64,000 bases of DNA from Deroplatys truncata (GCA_030765065.1 CM060978.1:112387692-112451691); one strand, 5' to 3'; positions 22,431 to 35,280 are shown, counted from the stretch's first letter. Numbers and translations are program-made. The notes: generated by a model not told the origin, from the letters alone.

Positions 22431-23318
22431 TGATTTGTTACATTCTCATGCTTTTTCTGACCACTATGAGTATCTACAAACTCTTCTTGCAAAAGCTTAC
22501 TCTTCTATCTACTTCAAGTTATTTGAAATAAATATTTGCATAAATAGTTTCTAAATATTTGCATAAATAGTTTCATTACACATTTCGTTTTAAAAGGAGG
22601 TTACAAGAAACCGAAGCAATAGTTAAATGGCATAAAAGCAGGTTACTATAGGCTGGCCTTGAAATTCCATACGCTTTCCATGACATCCCATCAAATAACT
22701 GAATGCTGACAGCACATAAAAACTGACAAAGTATTGAAAACTTCAAGCCAATAATGGAATACCCTGGCAATGACAGATACCACAAAAACATTGTATAAAA
22801 TAAGTTTTTTAAGTACATCTAAATTTTTTGTGTTTTAAGTGTTTTTGTCCATCTCTTATAATTTACTTTATACAAAGTTATACAAAATCCCTTATAAAAT
22901 AAGAGGACTTCCACAGGCTATTCACAGCAAGTTCAAGACAATGTATTTGTCATGTAAATAGTAGTTTAATGAAATTATTACAGCCCTTTTTGAGAATATC
23001 AAAACTTTTTCCTCGTAAAGGGTAGTTTGGAGTGGGGGATTTTCTTGAAAATCTTTGAAAAATGCTCAACTTAAACACTAAGTTTGGTATTTATACACTT
23101 TTTCATTTTTAGTAATGCACATACACATGCATGCGAACCTTTTTCCAACTATTTTTTGTAATTCAGGGGGCCTCAAAACATGTATTTCTGGTGAAATCTG
23201 GACAAAAAAATGTTGGGGTAGACTGCAATACTGTATTTCGATGAAATCTCCAAATCAATTTTTTGGGTATAATTGAATTCTTCCTCTACTTTCTATAGGT
23301 AAGTAGAGAAAGTTAAAA
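22431..23318 (+). mobile_element. ACTTTCTCTAC-family, full-span diverged copy
   Basis: Start TTGATTTGTTACATTCTCATG, internal CTACAAACTCTTCTTGCA, GGTTACTATAGGC, GGAGTGGGGGATTTTCTTGAAAATC, GGGGGCCTCAAAACATGTATTTC, end CTATAGGTAAGTAGAGAAAGTT. Contains a small internal duplication of AAATATTTGCATAAATAGTTTC near 22530-22575. Confidence 0.65.
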
Positions 23319-23324
23319 TGTATT

Positions 23325-23720
23325 CAGAAACTTCATTCTTAAATACCTTGCAGATATTTAGTTCTTATTTTGTTTTTTGAAGTGATGTTCACAACAGACT
23401 CCAACCTTCCTATTATTGGCTACTCTTGCATTCAGGTCAACACAAATTATGAGCTGTTTTATTTACTTTTGTCAGTTATTTTGGCAGGGCATACTTTCCT
23501 TGCATCATCTTAAGCTTCCTCTGCAGTATGAAAAGAAAACTCTCAATTATTTCTTCCTCCAATACTAATTCACACTGTTAATACTCCTGCTTCATGTATA
23601 TATAGTTATAATCCGTAAATTGTATTTCTCCATTTATTAGCCTAGAAACCAACTCCCATGATGCACATAGATTTCCAATAAATTAGCTGCAAAGCATTAA
23701 ATGATATTTCAAGGTTTTCT
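23325..23720 (-). pseudogene. LINE endonuclease-domain remnant
   Basis: One minus-strand frame near 23450 reads QLIICVDLNARVANNRKVG, matching the GDLNARVG motif of APE-type endonucleases of non-LTR elements, with the catalytic Asp and Asn retained. Upstream on the same strand, NLRIITIY and FFSYCRGSLRRC fit the preceding endonuclease strands. No RT segment follows, so it is a short, decayed fragment between two repeat copies. Confidence is limited because the frames shift often. Confidence 0.45.
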
Positions 23721-24060
23721 ATGCCCTAAATTTTTGTTTCAGGTATTTCTGAAATACAGTAGCTTTTCCTTCAACTCATGGAGAATTTATTCTTTATTCC
23801 ACATCATCTTCAGGCCTCTCCTGAAAATAGACCTCCTCACATCAAGTAGGTATTGTTCTCTTCTTCTGCTCCATCATAGGCTTGTTTCTTTCTCAAAATT
23901 AATTTCTTCTTTCATAATGTGTCTAATTCTCCAATTTCTGATCTAATTGCAATGCATACTTACATAGCAGGAGCAAGTTTTGAGGGACTCTAATATTTCT
24001 GTAGAAAATTTAGTGTGTCCTCTTTTCTGGCAACACATTTTTCAAATAAAAAGGATTCTA

Positions 24061-24830
24061 AAAATGGTATGTGTTGCTTTCACATTACTTTCTCTACTCA
24101 CTCTTCTACAATATATTCTTACAAAAGCTTATTACTCTACTTCTTGTTAGTCCAGATAAACTCTCATTACACATTTTGTTATAAGATATAGTGGTAAAGC
24201 TACAGATTTTAAAGGGTGCATTGCTATATAATTGCTTTGAAATGCCATGCTCTTTACATGATCACAAGAAAAAGACAAATAGCGATTTCACAGTTGAGAA
24301 CAGTGTTAGTATTTGAAAATTCAAACCAATAACAAGGAGAACTCTACAAAAAAAAATGTTATTTGATATAAATCATGTGCTTAAACTTTTTGAGTAAGAT
24401 TTTGTGTATCTCTTACAGTTTACAAATTATACAAAAGTCATTCAGAATGAAGACGACTTCAAAGGTGTTCCCACAAAATTCAAGATAATTTCATTTTTAA
24501 TACAAATATTTACACATGCATTTCAATCAAAATATTAAGGGCCATTTTTTTGAGAAAATCAAAAATAATGAAAAACGTTCCATGTAAAGTGAGTTTGGGA
24601 TGGTGGAATTTTATTGAAAATCTTTGTCGCATCGTTCGAAGATAACAGTTTGGTATTTATCTGACTTTTCGTTTGAGATATACTATTCATAGACAGACAT
24701 TTTCCTAAAACTTTTATTTATTTATTTGGGGAGTCTTAAAACATGTATTTCTGATGAAATAATCGGTTCCAAATATTTGGGTGGAATGCAATACTTCCTC
24801 TACTTATTATAGGTTAGTAGTGAAAGTAAA
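24061..24830 (+). mobile_element. ACTTTCTCTAC-family, full-span copy
   Basis: Begins AAAATGGTATGTGTTGC then TTTCACATTACTTTCTCTACTC; ends TTATAGGTTAGTAGTGAAAGTAAAA. Terminal inverted relation ACTTTCTCTACT / AGTAGTGAAAGT has one mismatch. Confidence 0.7.
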
Positions 24831-25405
24831 AAGACCTGCAACAGTCATTCGACATTCTCTATCCATAATCAATTCATAATTATTCTACAACTTATCCATA
24901 GAGAAGATTATTTTTCTATCCCCTTCCTCTTTATTACAATAAATTTTCATAATAAATGCTTTCATAGTGTTCTTATTTGCAAGAGGCTAACACAACAGCC
25001 ATCTGATTGAAAAGCAAGTGTCTCCATGCCAACCTTGATTGTGCAGAAACAAAAGATTGGCCATTTAGGATTTCAAACTGTAACATTAATAATGGGAAAA
25101 TGTAAATATTTTGGTAATGGTTATTATAATATGCAAGATTATGTTACACAGTATGTTTTAATGAGATTTACATTTTTCCTACAATAAGTTAGTTTCCCAC
25201 AATACAAACTTTGAATGGGAATGAAGAGGATTTTGTCAGCTATTTGCAGAAATTCAAGATACTTCATATTTACCATGGCAATACCTCAAACTTAATCAGA
25301 AACTCTAGAACCACATTTAAGAAAATAAAAACCAACAAATTTTTCTACGTAAAGGGTAGCTTGCGTGGGAAGGGAGCAGTTCCTGAAAATCTTTGTGTTG
25401 CATCC

Positions 25406-26889
25406 TTAACCCTTTGAAGCACGCATTTAGGAAAAATTGTAAATAATATATTTAACACTAAAATGTTGTTTATATTTGTGTAAGAAAAATCATAAAGTGT
25501 TAATATTATGCTTTTTTTAAATTTATAACTAAACAAAATGCTGGTGTCACGGTGAAACCACTATGCATTACACCATTAACATTGAATCATTTTGAGTGGA
25601 AACTAAAGAAACAGTTTTTTATCTCATTTAGACAGAGTGCCGCTCCACAAGGTTACAAGTCCATTTACTTCTGTGTGGATTATCTTTAGTGTTGCACTGA
25701 GCACAGCGACTTTAAGTTCCACGCACAGGCATGTGCGCCACCTTGTCAAATCTTTTCTCATAGTGGACAATGGGCTTGAAATAACTCACAGGCTTGGGAA
25801 GAGGTTTCCTTCCTTTAGGTGATGGCAGATGTCAGAAATCAGCCAAATCTATTTACGGACATTAGCATTGAAATATATGAATCCCTAAGTTGTGGATTAC
25901 TTGACCAGTAATCTCTGTATGAGGGCAGTTTTCTTTTACTCCCATTCGAATATTTATGGCCAAGAAAACCCTTATTTCATCCAAAGTTGCAGGTTCAAAT
26001 TGTTTACCTGACTGGGTAGCCCACAAATTAGTTTGATATAATATATGCTCTAGCAGTTATGTGCAAGAAAATATCAATAGCAGATTCCACAGTTTCAGGA
26101 ATATTAGGACAATAATCTTTCACAAATACATCATTCTCAAATCTACGACGCGTTTTTTCCCATATTCCATCCAGATGTGAGTCTGACACTCAGTGGTTTC
26201 TCATCATCTTCAACACACTCATCAGGGACACTAGGTTCATAACTGTTCTCATCTTCAATTTCAATTGCACAAACAAGTTCATTGACAGTAGTTGCCACTT
26301 CCATTTCATCACTATCATAAAAAATCAACAGATTCAGGATCCCTAGGGATTTCATTCAGTATGTCATTTATGTTATTCTCCAAATTATCCCATATCAAAT
26401 GACCAAGATGATCCCAAGTTATCCTTGTAGCCATTTCAATTGAGCTGAAATAAAACGGAACATTTTGCAGATTGTGGTGTCTGCCTGCCCTACTTGCATG
26501 GTGGTTCCGTCTAGAAACCACGTAATATTTATAATAATAATGGCACTGCAATTCATGTATATGCATTTATAGTAATCGAAGTATATTCAGAACGTTTAGA
26601 AGAAACAAAAAACCATATAAAAACCTACCTAGATGCAATATTTGAGCATGTAACAGAAATGAAAATGTTTACTGCTGTTCCTGTAACAAAGCAAACTGCA
26701 TCAACACCTGACAACTTAGTTTATACAGGCTGGTCATACAAAAAGCAGAGTAGTAAAATTTCCATGTGTTTGTAAACGGCCAGTGATTGCAGCGAGGTGA
26801 TAGTGAAGTGGAACCATCATGCAGCAAGGAAGAAAACGCTGCATTAAAAGGTGGTTACGTCTGAGCGCCACTATGCTTCATAGGGTTAA
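25406..26889 (-). mobile_element. piggyBac-family transposon, internally deleted, TTAA-flanked
   Basis: TTAA at 25406-25409 and 26886-26889 flank inverted ends: CCCTTTGAAGCACG on the left, and CCCTATGAAGCATAG when the right end is read inward. TTAA targeting and CCC-starting ends are piggyBac hallmarks. At about 1.48 kb it is shorter than autonomous piggyBacs (usually 2.3-3 kb), and the interior matches only the two ends of the transposase gene. Confidence 0.88.
25600..26434 (-). pseudogene. piggyBac transposase, N-terminus joined to C-terminal Cys-rich tail
   Basis: The start is taken at 26434 (MATRITWDHLGHLIWDNL). An acidic region follows after a frameshift (FYDSDEMEVATT, EDENSYEPSVPDE), then NDVFVKDYCPNIPETVESAI and PATLDEIRVFLAINIRMGV, typical of the start of the DDE_Tnp_1_7 domain. 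Near 25860 the sequence jumps to the tail: KPLPKPVSYFKPIVHYEKRF, AHMPVRG, then SRCAQCNTKDNPHRSKWTC, the zinc-binding Cys-rich domain of piggyBac transposases. The catalytic core between is deleted. Stops and frameshifts are present, so it is dead. Confidence 0.8.
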
Positions 26890-26969
26890 AAGATACCTTA
26901 ATTAAATATGAATGTTGATATTTATCCAACATGCACACAATTTACTGCTTTCTTTTTCTCTTTTATTTA

Positions 26970-29800
26970 TTTTTTCCAGAGCTGTCTAACTTTTAAAATA
27001 AGGATTTAGAAAAAAAAAAAAAAAAAAAAAGAACAATAGTGGTTTTGAATAATGAAATCACATTTCCTCCAGAAACACATACACAAGGCGATAAATAAAT
27101 ATTAATTTCTATTAACTTTATTTACAAAGGTTAAGAAAACAAACACTACGATATGTCATTATTTGTGGAAACTACAACACTAATGACTAAGGAAAGTACT
27201 ATAAAAGATAGAGAGAGGAGGGGGACAAAGAAGAGCAAAATGTATACCTTTAAATATACAGCAGAACATAATTGGAATGTTGTTTATTCTAGAAGGTCTG
27301 TTATTTCATTTTTGATGAATCAGTGCCTGCTCAAATAAGCTTTCTAACTTTGGAAGCTTTTGTTCATTTAAACCGTGTAACTGCTGTTGTACATTTGCTC
27401 CACCAGACACCTTTACCATTATATTTATGACAGAAGGAAATTGTGTCTTGAAGAGAACATGGAAAAGTGAAAAACCAGAAATCATCAGGTAAGCCAAGAG
27501 CCCTCTGAAGAAGACTTTACATTTAAGCTTTTGAACTTCAAGTTGACCATACGTTACAGCAAACTGACAGGCAGATATTCAAATGAACAATACCTATCTG
27601 ACTGGATTAAGAAGGAAAGGGCACCTTGACATTACATAGGTCCAGCAGGAATGAGTGCTACCTACACAACCTATATCAGCACGAACATATTTCAACAACT
27701 GATTCCAGACTGACTTCGTTTCTCACTCAGATGACATCTAGAGCCCTCAAATCCCTGGACTTATCAGTTCTGATTGCTTTCTTTGGGGCTATTTTAAGAA
27801 TGTGATTTCCGCTCAATGACAATTATAAACTGCAGGTTACCATCCCTGTAGCTGATGGAAACGCAGCAATTTAGTACAAAATGTTGACATACCTGATGTC
27901 AACATTCTGATATCACATGTTCCAATGCAACTACAAACTTGTGGAGTAAATGAAGAGCATTTACCAGATGTATTTTTATAAAATAAGGATGTGTCAGCAG
28001 CAAAGTAAATGTCAAACTCTGTATACAGTTTGCAAATATACTGCATTTCTAGGTATGTAAAAATTCTTTCTTAATTCATTATTTCTTTTTGTAGTTTAGG
28101 GAAAAAACACATTATATTAGTGCTGAAGTTTAATTATTCATTGATCGTTACTTTCGGATAAAATTTTTTTTTTTTTCGTGGAATTCCAGTGTTTCAATAA
28201 GCTGTTAAAGGGTATTCTTACTGGGATAAATTCAAATAATTAATTTACACAATTCTGAAATAAGGAATAGGAAAGGGGAAAATGGCTAGCACAGGAGAGA
28301 TAGCGATGCATATCCTTGTTGCTTTTATTGTTAAATGTAAGAAGGAAAGTTCTCTTGTGCACAATATTTATTTCTGTGCTATGCAGAGATATTAAATGTT
28401 TAAATCTGTTAGCACTAAGCTTTGAACATATAGTTAGGTTTGGGTTTTCAGTGAAGTTTCATTGGCATATGAAAATCTTTTTCTACGCAATGAATAAAAA
28501 AAGAATAAGCTTATACCTCCCTCTGCATGCAAATACCAACATCTGCATGCAGAGAGAGGATCAGATAACAAAACAGGAAGTTATAACAAAGGGACAAGAG
28601 TGAACAGAGGAAGCCTACCAAACAGAGTACACATTGTGACCACTGTCAATTATGACGGCTTTAGCAAACCACTTAAGCTCTCTATATTCTGCAGAGAGAG
28701 TAGCAATAAAACTCCTAATAATGCCAGAATAAAATTGGTTTAAAACTTTACATTCCAAAGAGAATTCTTTTCACATTGCTTTTATTTTACAAGTGCTAAA
28801 GTAATAATAAATTCATTTAAAACTAAAAACTAATTAACATTTTTGGAAACCATGTATTCAACTGTGAAATTTATTTTAACATTTCAGTTCTAATAAACCT
28901 ATGTTTCACGGCAACTGAATGGCTGAAAATAAATAAAATCACTACCTTAGTCAGTACAGAGCATATCTTCTTAGCAAGAATGCTATTACAATGACAGTAA
29001 CCAAAATATTTATTATTTCCTGTTATTTATCAGCCTAAAGCCTCAGAAAAATACTCTACATTAAAAAAAACATTTAAAAATGTCATACTATGTCACATTA
29101 AGGTCAATTTCTAAATTTATAATTATCCTTACTTGACCTACTGAGAAAAATTGATTATGCTTTTTACTGCTGGAATCTTTTTATGCAGAAACATGGTTGT
29201 TAAAAAAATAATAAAAAAACTAATTTGTGAAATATACTTTTGGCTTAAACCTTTTTGTTCGCCTACCAATTTCTTTCAATTGGTATTGTATGAAAATAAG
29301 ACTTCTTGCTTTTTATTGTATACTTGGTTAATCATTGTTTCATGCCTTAGAAAATGTAATTTAAATTAGTATTATTAATGATGCTAAACATTACATACGA
29401 TATCCAAATAAGCAGAAATAGACAATTTAATAAAGTTAAACAGTCTACGACTTAAAATGTAAGAAAACCACATATAATTTTGAAAATTTGATTGTAATTT
29501 CTAAAATACAAACTGTGTTTGGCACAGAAAATTCCAAATTTATTACAGTTTGTATTAAAAGAATTGGTTCCTAATTTACATTATTAGTAAATTATGCACC
29601 AAAAGTATGGTTGAAAAGTACATTTGTTTGGTTAAAGGATGAAGGTGAGCATACAAACTGGCCTTACTGCAAAATGTCCCTAACTCCAGATTTGGCTAAA
29701 ATGGAGTTATGTGCAGAACAATTGGATCTAGTAAATAACAAAGTTTGTTAAGCCAACATGAACAAAGCAGAAGTGTCCATTTCCTATTCTATATTACACA
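26970..29800. other. No gene recognised
   Basis: Contains an A-run at 27010-27030 and a T/A-rich background. Frames of 60-95 codons at 27153-27338, 27306-27497, 27837-28046 and 28316-28603 have no domain motif and no splice-compatible neighbours that I can see. Confidence 0.4.
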
Positions 29801-29807
29801 ATTTTTT

Positions 29808-30415
29808 ACTTTCTCTACCATGTACCTACTGTATTGCATTCCACTCAAGTACATGCATGTGTATGTCAAAAATGGCTCTAAAGATTTTGATTAAAATGCC
29901 ATATATTTAAGATATTTAAATGGTAAATAAACTGTCTTGAATTTCCTGGGAGTAGCCTGTGAAGTCCTCTTCATTCATAAGGAATTTTGTGTAATTTTGT
30001 ATAACTGGTAAACCATAACAGATAGATAGAAACTTACAAAACAATATATATCTGTAATGCACACAATTTATTTTAAATAACCTTTTTGTGACATTGCCCA
30101 TTTTGGGGATTGCCATTGTTATTTATTTGAATTGTTCAATACTTTTGTCATTTGTTGAAATGCTGTCACATTCATTTGTTTCTTGGAAAGAGCATAGAAT
30201 TTCAAGGCTAGCATATAGTCACCTGCTTTTAAACATTTGACTATCACTTCAGTTTCCTCTACCTCTCCCATACCTACAATGGAATGTGTAATGAAACTAT
30301 TTCTGCAAACATAAATCTCAATTAACATGAAGTAGATACAAAAATAATCTTTTTAAGCAGAGTTTGTAGAAACTATATGAAAATATATGTTGCTGGGTAG
30401 AGAAAGTCATGTGAG
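29808..30415 (-). mobile_element. ACTTTCTCTAC-family, minus-strand copy with internal deletion
   Basis: The plus strand starts ACTTTCTCTACCATGTACC and ends GGGTAGAGAAAGTCATGTGAG, the same inverted ends in opposite orientation. Internal blocks AAAATGGCTCTAAAGATTTTG, GGTAAACCATAACAGATAG and CACCTGCTTTTAAACATTTG are complements of the plus-strand copies. At ~0.6 kb it lacks the right-hand GGGGTGGGG...GTTCACAG segment. Confidence 0.7.
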
Positions 30416-30735
30416 AGTAGCTTCAGAGAGTTATCTATACCAGCATATTATTTGACCCTCCGTCAGGCGCGCACTTTGGTAGAACGCCGTTAGTCGCGCG
30501 GGGCCTAGTAGACCCGCGCTATATGTTTGTTGTTATTGTTTGTATTTTTGTTTTCCTTTTTTTACCTTTATTTAGATTAAGCGTACAAGCCCTTCAATAG
30601 TATGTATTATGTTGCAAAATAAAAATACAAGCTAAAATATGAGTACATATACGTTATAAATTGTATTACAGTAAGTATAAAGAAATACACTGCCATTTGC
30701 AGGTATACATACAACTTGTAATTTCAAATGTTCAA

Positions 30736-32287
30736 TTACTCAGAATCATCTAGTATCTCACCCATGTTTTTTCCCGACTAAGCAACTTTCGCAAATAATT
30801 TTAGCATGTTTGCTCAAACACAGGGGGATGTTGCATTTCCCCACATGCATATTTAGTTTTGCAGTTCATTTTGTCTTTGTGCAGAGTTCACATCGTTTCC
30901 TTTTCAATGTGCATAGCGATGTATTTGACAATTCATCTACGCCGGATTCTTCAGGTTTATATTTTGTCAAAAGGCCTTTCAAATCACCGGGTAGATTGGA
31001 TGCTGTTGCTCTCCTTTGTAGCTGTTGTAACAGTAAACCTAAAGATAGTGCTTTCAAATACTTGTGGAATATTTATTTTGGTTTCCAAGGAAGATATCCC
31101 TAGAATTAATGCCTGCAATGTTCAAGATATGGTAAAAAATTACCATGGGCCACCTTCTCGTTCTTGCTACATTGTATGTAGCACACAATTTATCTACTAC
31201 ATCAACTCCAGATTTAGTGTCGTTGTAATGCAGGATTATTTCAGGCTTTTTCTCAGCACCTTCTGATAACTGTGTGGATGAAACATGTAGACTTGAGAGC
31301 AAAACTACTGTTTTACCCTTTTTCGGAACATATGAAACAAGCGTTTCATTATTTGTGAAGCCAAATATGCTTTCGTACTGACTGCGATCTTTTGGAGAAG
31401 TGAAATTAGTGGGTAATTCTTTTTTGTTCCTTCGCACTGTACCAACGAAAGAAAGTTGTCTTTTGCGCAATTCATTCACCAGCGATAAACTGGTAAACCA
31501 ATTATTTGCAGTAACGTTTTGTCCAGTGCCAGAGATTTGTTCAGTTAGTCTCAGCACTACAGCCTCTGCCGAACTCGGTTTGCAAATATGGTACGTCCGG
31601 CTGCTGTTCCAAAATAAATCTCCATGTTAGTTGTATAAAACAGTTTTGCATCACGCAAACAGAATATCTTTATGCCATACTTGTTTGGCTTGGATGGTAT
31701 ATATTGTCGAAAACCACGTCAACCACGAAATGCCGGCAATTGTTCGTCGACAGTGACATTTTGTCTAAGAGAATAATGGTTCTGACAGTTGTTCAGAAAC
31801 AATGTAAACATTTCTCTAACAGCAGCCAATTTATCCAATCTTCGTCGCTCCAGTCTTGAGCTTTTGTCATCAAAGCGAATACAGCGTATTAGAAAACTGA
31901 ATCGTTTTTCGGACATAGCCATTTGGAATAGAGGAATTCCAAGATCATCGGTTCTCCAAAAATCATGAATATTCTGATGTCCACCACGAAAAATTCCTGC
32001 CTAGGAAAGCTTTTATTTTTATAACATCTGTAGGTCTGCTGTCTCTTTCATGATCAAATTTGTGCTGCACACTGCTAATGTAGGTATTTGAGCTTTCAAC
32101 AATCAAATCAACTATATCTTAGGTAACAAAAAGGTTCCAACAATCAATTTCCGTTTTCGCATTTTTGGCAGCTCCTACCACACCAGGAAGTTTGGTCAAT
32201 ATATTGTGAGCTCTTGTCTGTGCTATTTTCCAAGGTGTTTTTTTTCCATTTTTTCCATCTCTTCCGCTAAATAACAGAATGTATGTC

Positions 32288-32359
<72 letters not shown>

Positions 32360-32610
32360 AATTACTATGATAAGCATATGATGTTATCTATAAAATACAT
32401 GTTATCACAGAAGGTGCTTTTGTCTTCCTCTTCATTTTCATGCTCAGTTTCTGAATCTAAAGATATTGTTTCGAGTTTCTCTTCTGAATCAGAGTCATCT
32501 GATTCATATAAGTTGTCATCCACGGGTAAGGCATCATCATCGCAAAGTAGGCGATGTACTTCTTCCAAATCAATCGGATTTTGTAGATCGTACCTTTTAC
32601 TCGTATTCGT
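30736..32610 (-). pseudogene. piggyBac transposase, copy A, inactivated
   Basis: The first codon is ACG (32608-32610) where copy B has ATG, in the context NTSKRYDLQNP. An acidic N-terminus follows (ESDDSDSEEKLE ... EHENEEEDKS), then an intron-like gap with a microsatellite, TRAHNILTKLPG, AVREMFTLFLNNCQ, the core NVTVDEQLPAFRG, then NNWFTSLSLVNELRKRQLSF, KKPEIILHYNDTKSGVDVVD and FYHILNIAGINS. The C-terminal Cys-rich tail begins KRKRCELCTKTK and ends DDSE before TAA at 30736. Stops occur near 31560-31720 and in the tail; the start codon and the 5' splice site (AT for GT) are lost. Confidence 0.88.
32282..32361. repeat. Compound (AAT)n-(GAA)n microsatellite inside a piggyBac intron
   Basis: About 43 bp of AAT followed by about 30 bp of GAA. 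It lies at the same gene position as the (TAA)n at 52508-52580 of the sister element, between the DNMYFI codons and the GRDG codons. The plus-strand Asn/Lys frame is spurious. Confidence 0.9.
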
Positions 32611-32934
32611 AACGAAGCAGTAACAGCTCCTTGCAATAGCAAAGCAATATTGCACAAAAGCTAATGAGAAACAAATCTTTCAACAATATGTAACAAGAGC
32701 AGGCGCGCGGGGCCTGGTTGACCTGTGTGACACGTAACTGCTGATTAGTCATTCCTCCAGCCAAACAAATAAACAGATAAGGTTATCGCTGCAGGAAATA
32801 ATTGCTCAAAGCATAATGTTAGATGTCCTAGTCAGGCAATTGCATAGGTGCGTTCGTTCAAAAATTATAACATTTATATAATACCAGGAGTCTCTCAGGC
32901 CCCTGGCGACTGACGGAGGGTTAAGTAAGAAGCT

Positions 32935-35280
32935 TTTTAATATGTAATTGAACAACAAATATCACAGCACATCAGTCTATTAATCACTTTCAAAATTAAA
33001 CAAAACATAATAGAATTCATTTGATGCCATTAATTAGGCATCAGGAGAATGAAAATTATTATTCCTCTTAATATATTAATTTTCCAAAGTGTTACTGATC
33101 ATATTTCTACAGAGAAAGAGTGGACAATAAAAAGTATTTGATCAATTATCTCAAACATCAATGTTAGGTACCTAATTACAGTATTAGTCCTATGGTATGT
33201 AGAACATAATACACAACTAATGGTGATGTAGGATGAATATTCATTAAGTCTCATTCATTTTGAAAAACGCAGCATTTGGAATTTTAACCAATTCCTGTAA
33301 ATTAGCTCAGGGAAAGTTAGAAATTAAATGAAATCTAGTGAATCAAAAAATATCATATCTGGCTGGATGTATTAAGGTTTCAAGCATTCTTGTGTTTCTT
33401 AATATCTATTCACAGGCATGTACAAATCATGTAATTGTAAAACTGTGAATATGTGAATGCATTTGCTGACTGCATTCATAAGGTAAGCTAACAGTCACAT
33501 TGTTGGAAGCAAATTTGGTCATTTTTGGCTGTGAAATGAAGACTGATGAACTCTGACAGGATCAGCCATTTCATAAAAAATGCTTTCATCCTTAAGTTCA
33601 CAACCGCTCCATTTTTTTTAATTACTGGCAATTTTGGCACCCCTCGTGAACAAGTTCACATTTCACAGCTGTGTGTATTGCTCATTATGCAATAAGGGGA
33701 AAAAAAGCTTCATTTATTTTAAAAACTGTTAGTAAAAGCAAAGCAACTTTTCAATTTTATTATATATTACTTAAGAGTTCCTTTCTCTATTCATATTTTT
33801 TTTGTTTTGTAACATTTAGATCATGAAACTGTATACTCTTTTCTGTTCGTGAATCTGCTGCATTGCATATTTCCATAGTAACAGCATAATGTACATAAGA
33901 TTTTAATTGATGTATTGTGAAGTTCAAACTAAAAGTAACATTGTATTGCAGAGAAACATTATTGTTCACAGAATGCATTATTGTTACTGCAATCAGAAGA
34001 GATGAAATGCATGCATATCCAGACTTACTGCACTAGTGTACAACATTCCTCTGTTGCAACTACAAAAGACTTTGTGAGCAGACTGTAACATACACAATTC
34101 TAAGTTCAGAACAAAGTGTTCCCATTAAAACACTACAAATACCAGTGGAATATTTTTTTTCTGAATATGATCTGCTGCGAGCAAGCATGGACACCATACA
34201 TCACCCTTTTTATAAAATATCACACTTTCATTTGAAATGCATTTTGCAGGGGTGTCATGAATAATGTGTGGTGACTTAGGACCTACTGGACAAATCACTA
34301 ATGTAGTAGGTAGATAGCAGGAACAATGATACTCCAATTTTGAACCACTATATAGCAGTATGACTCTCCAGTAGATAGACCAAAGTTTCTTATAGCATGC
34401 TACTGTGGCTTCACCCTGCTACCGCCATTGGTAGCAAACTTTAACATACCTGGTAAATTGCTTGGCAATGCCTCATACCTAACATATTAGTCAATCCTTT
34501 CCCAATTAATATTTCATGTATCATCAGTGCCATCACCTGTGGTGAGAGCCACATGTAGTAAGAATGGGCGTTAAAACACTACACCTAGGGAAGGGGCAAA
34601 TATCTTAAGCACCAAACATAAGCTTTGCAGTTTGGCTTATAATATTCTAGCAGTCTGATAATGAAAAGAAATGGTTTCATTACCTTAATTTTAACATAAT
34701 TTTGATCTGAAGATTACAACATTTTAGCAGCAAGTACAAAAAGTTTCTTTCAAAAAATGGAGCCATAGCCTTCATTTTGTACAACTCCAGGTAAACAAAA
34801 ATTTGATGAAAATGTTTATTTTTATAATAAATGATTGTCAAAATTAATTAATAGTATCAGGAGGGCTATTATTTGAACAGGTTTTAATTAGAAACTTAGA
34901 ATCCAATTTTGTTGTTGTAGTGTTTCAATTATATACTGCTCAAGCACTTATTTTTGCATTATGGTAATTATGAGTGATTCCACATCAAACCGAATACATA
35001 TACATCACTTTCTCTGTATTTTAGTTTACGTGTTCCACACATAAAACAAATCAACACGTCTTTTATATTTTGCAGAAAATCGAATTATTTTAGGATTTAT
35101 AGCATACTTAACATTTTCATTATATGCGCACAATGTTGCACAAAAGTAATTTATTCTTGGAAAACACTATTGAGAGGGATAAGAACAATGTGTCGTTTTG
35201 CAGATAAAAACATCATGGTTTTCCTTATATAAAGTACTATTTTTTCGGAATAAGAAAATCACTTAAGCTTTAATTTAATG
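32935..35280. other. No gene recognised
   Basis: AT-rich unique-looking sequence. The minus-strand frame 34337-34125 has six cysteines (EYHCSCYLPTTL ... CPCLLAADH) but no recognisable family. The remaining frames are short. Confidence 0.4.

Larger units (their letters stand above)
24835..26965 (+). mobile_element. ACTTTCTCTAC-family, old copy split by a piggyBac insertion
   Basis: Left part 24835-25405 shows weak but ordered similarity (TTGAATGGGAATGAAGAGGA, CTATTTGCAGAAATTCAAGAT, TTTCTACGTAAAGGGTAG, CTTTGTGTTGCATCC). After the piggyBac element at 25406-26889 the family resumes with AAGATACCTTAATTAAATATG and TTGATATTTATCCAAC, the equivalent of the GAAGATATTGAACC ... GGTGTTTATCC block. The strong divergence makes this one of the oldest copies. 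Confidence 0.6.
30456..32920 (-). mobile_element. piggyBac-family transposon (second family), copy A
   Basis: The left end CCCTCCGTCAGGCGCGC and the right end read inward, CCCTCCGTCAGTCGCCAG, are inverted repeats. The right side is flanked by TTAA (32921-32924); the left flank is TTGA (30452-30455), a one-base decayed TTAA. The length of 2465 bp is normal for piggyBac. Subterminal GGGGCCT motifs next to both ends may be transposase-binding repeats. It shares ends and gene with the element at 51719-54509, inserted the other way round. Confidence 0.92.

Noticed and set aside
23701-23946. 81-codon plus-strand frame
   Set aside because: Leu/Phe/Ser-rich chance frame; the opposite strand shows LINE endonuclease similarity nearby.
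34125-34337. Cysteine-containing 70-codon minus-strand frame as a zinc-finger gene
   Set aside because: Cys spacing fits no finger type I can name, and neighbours provide no continuing exon.
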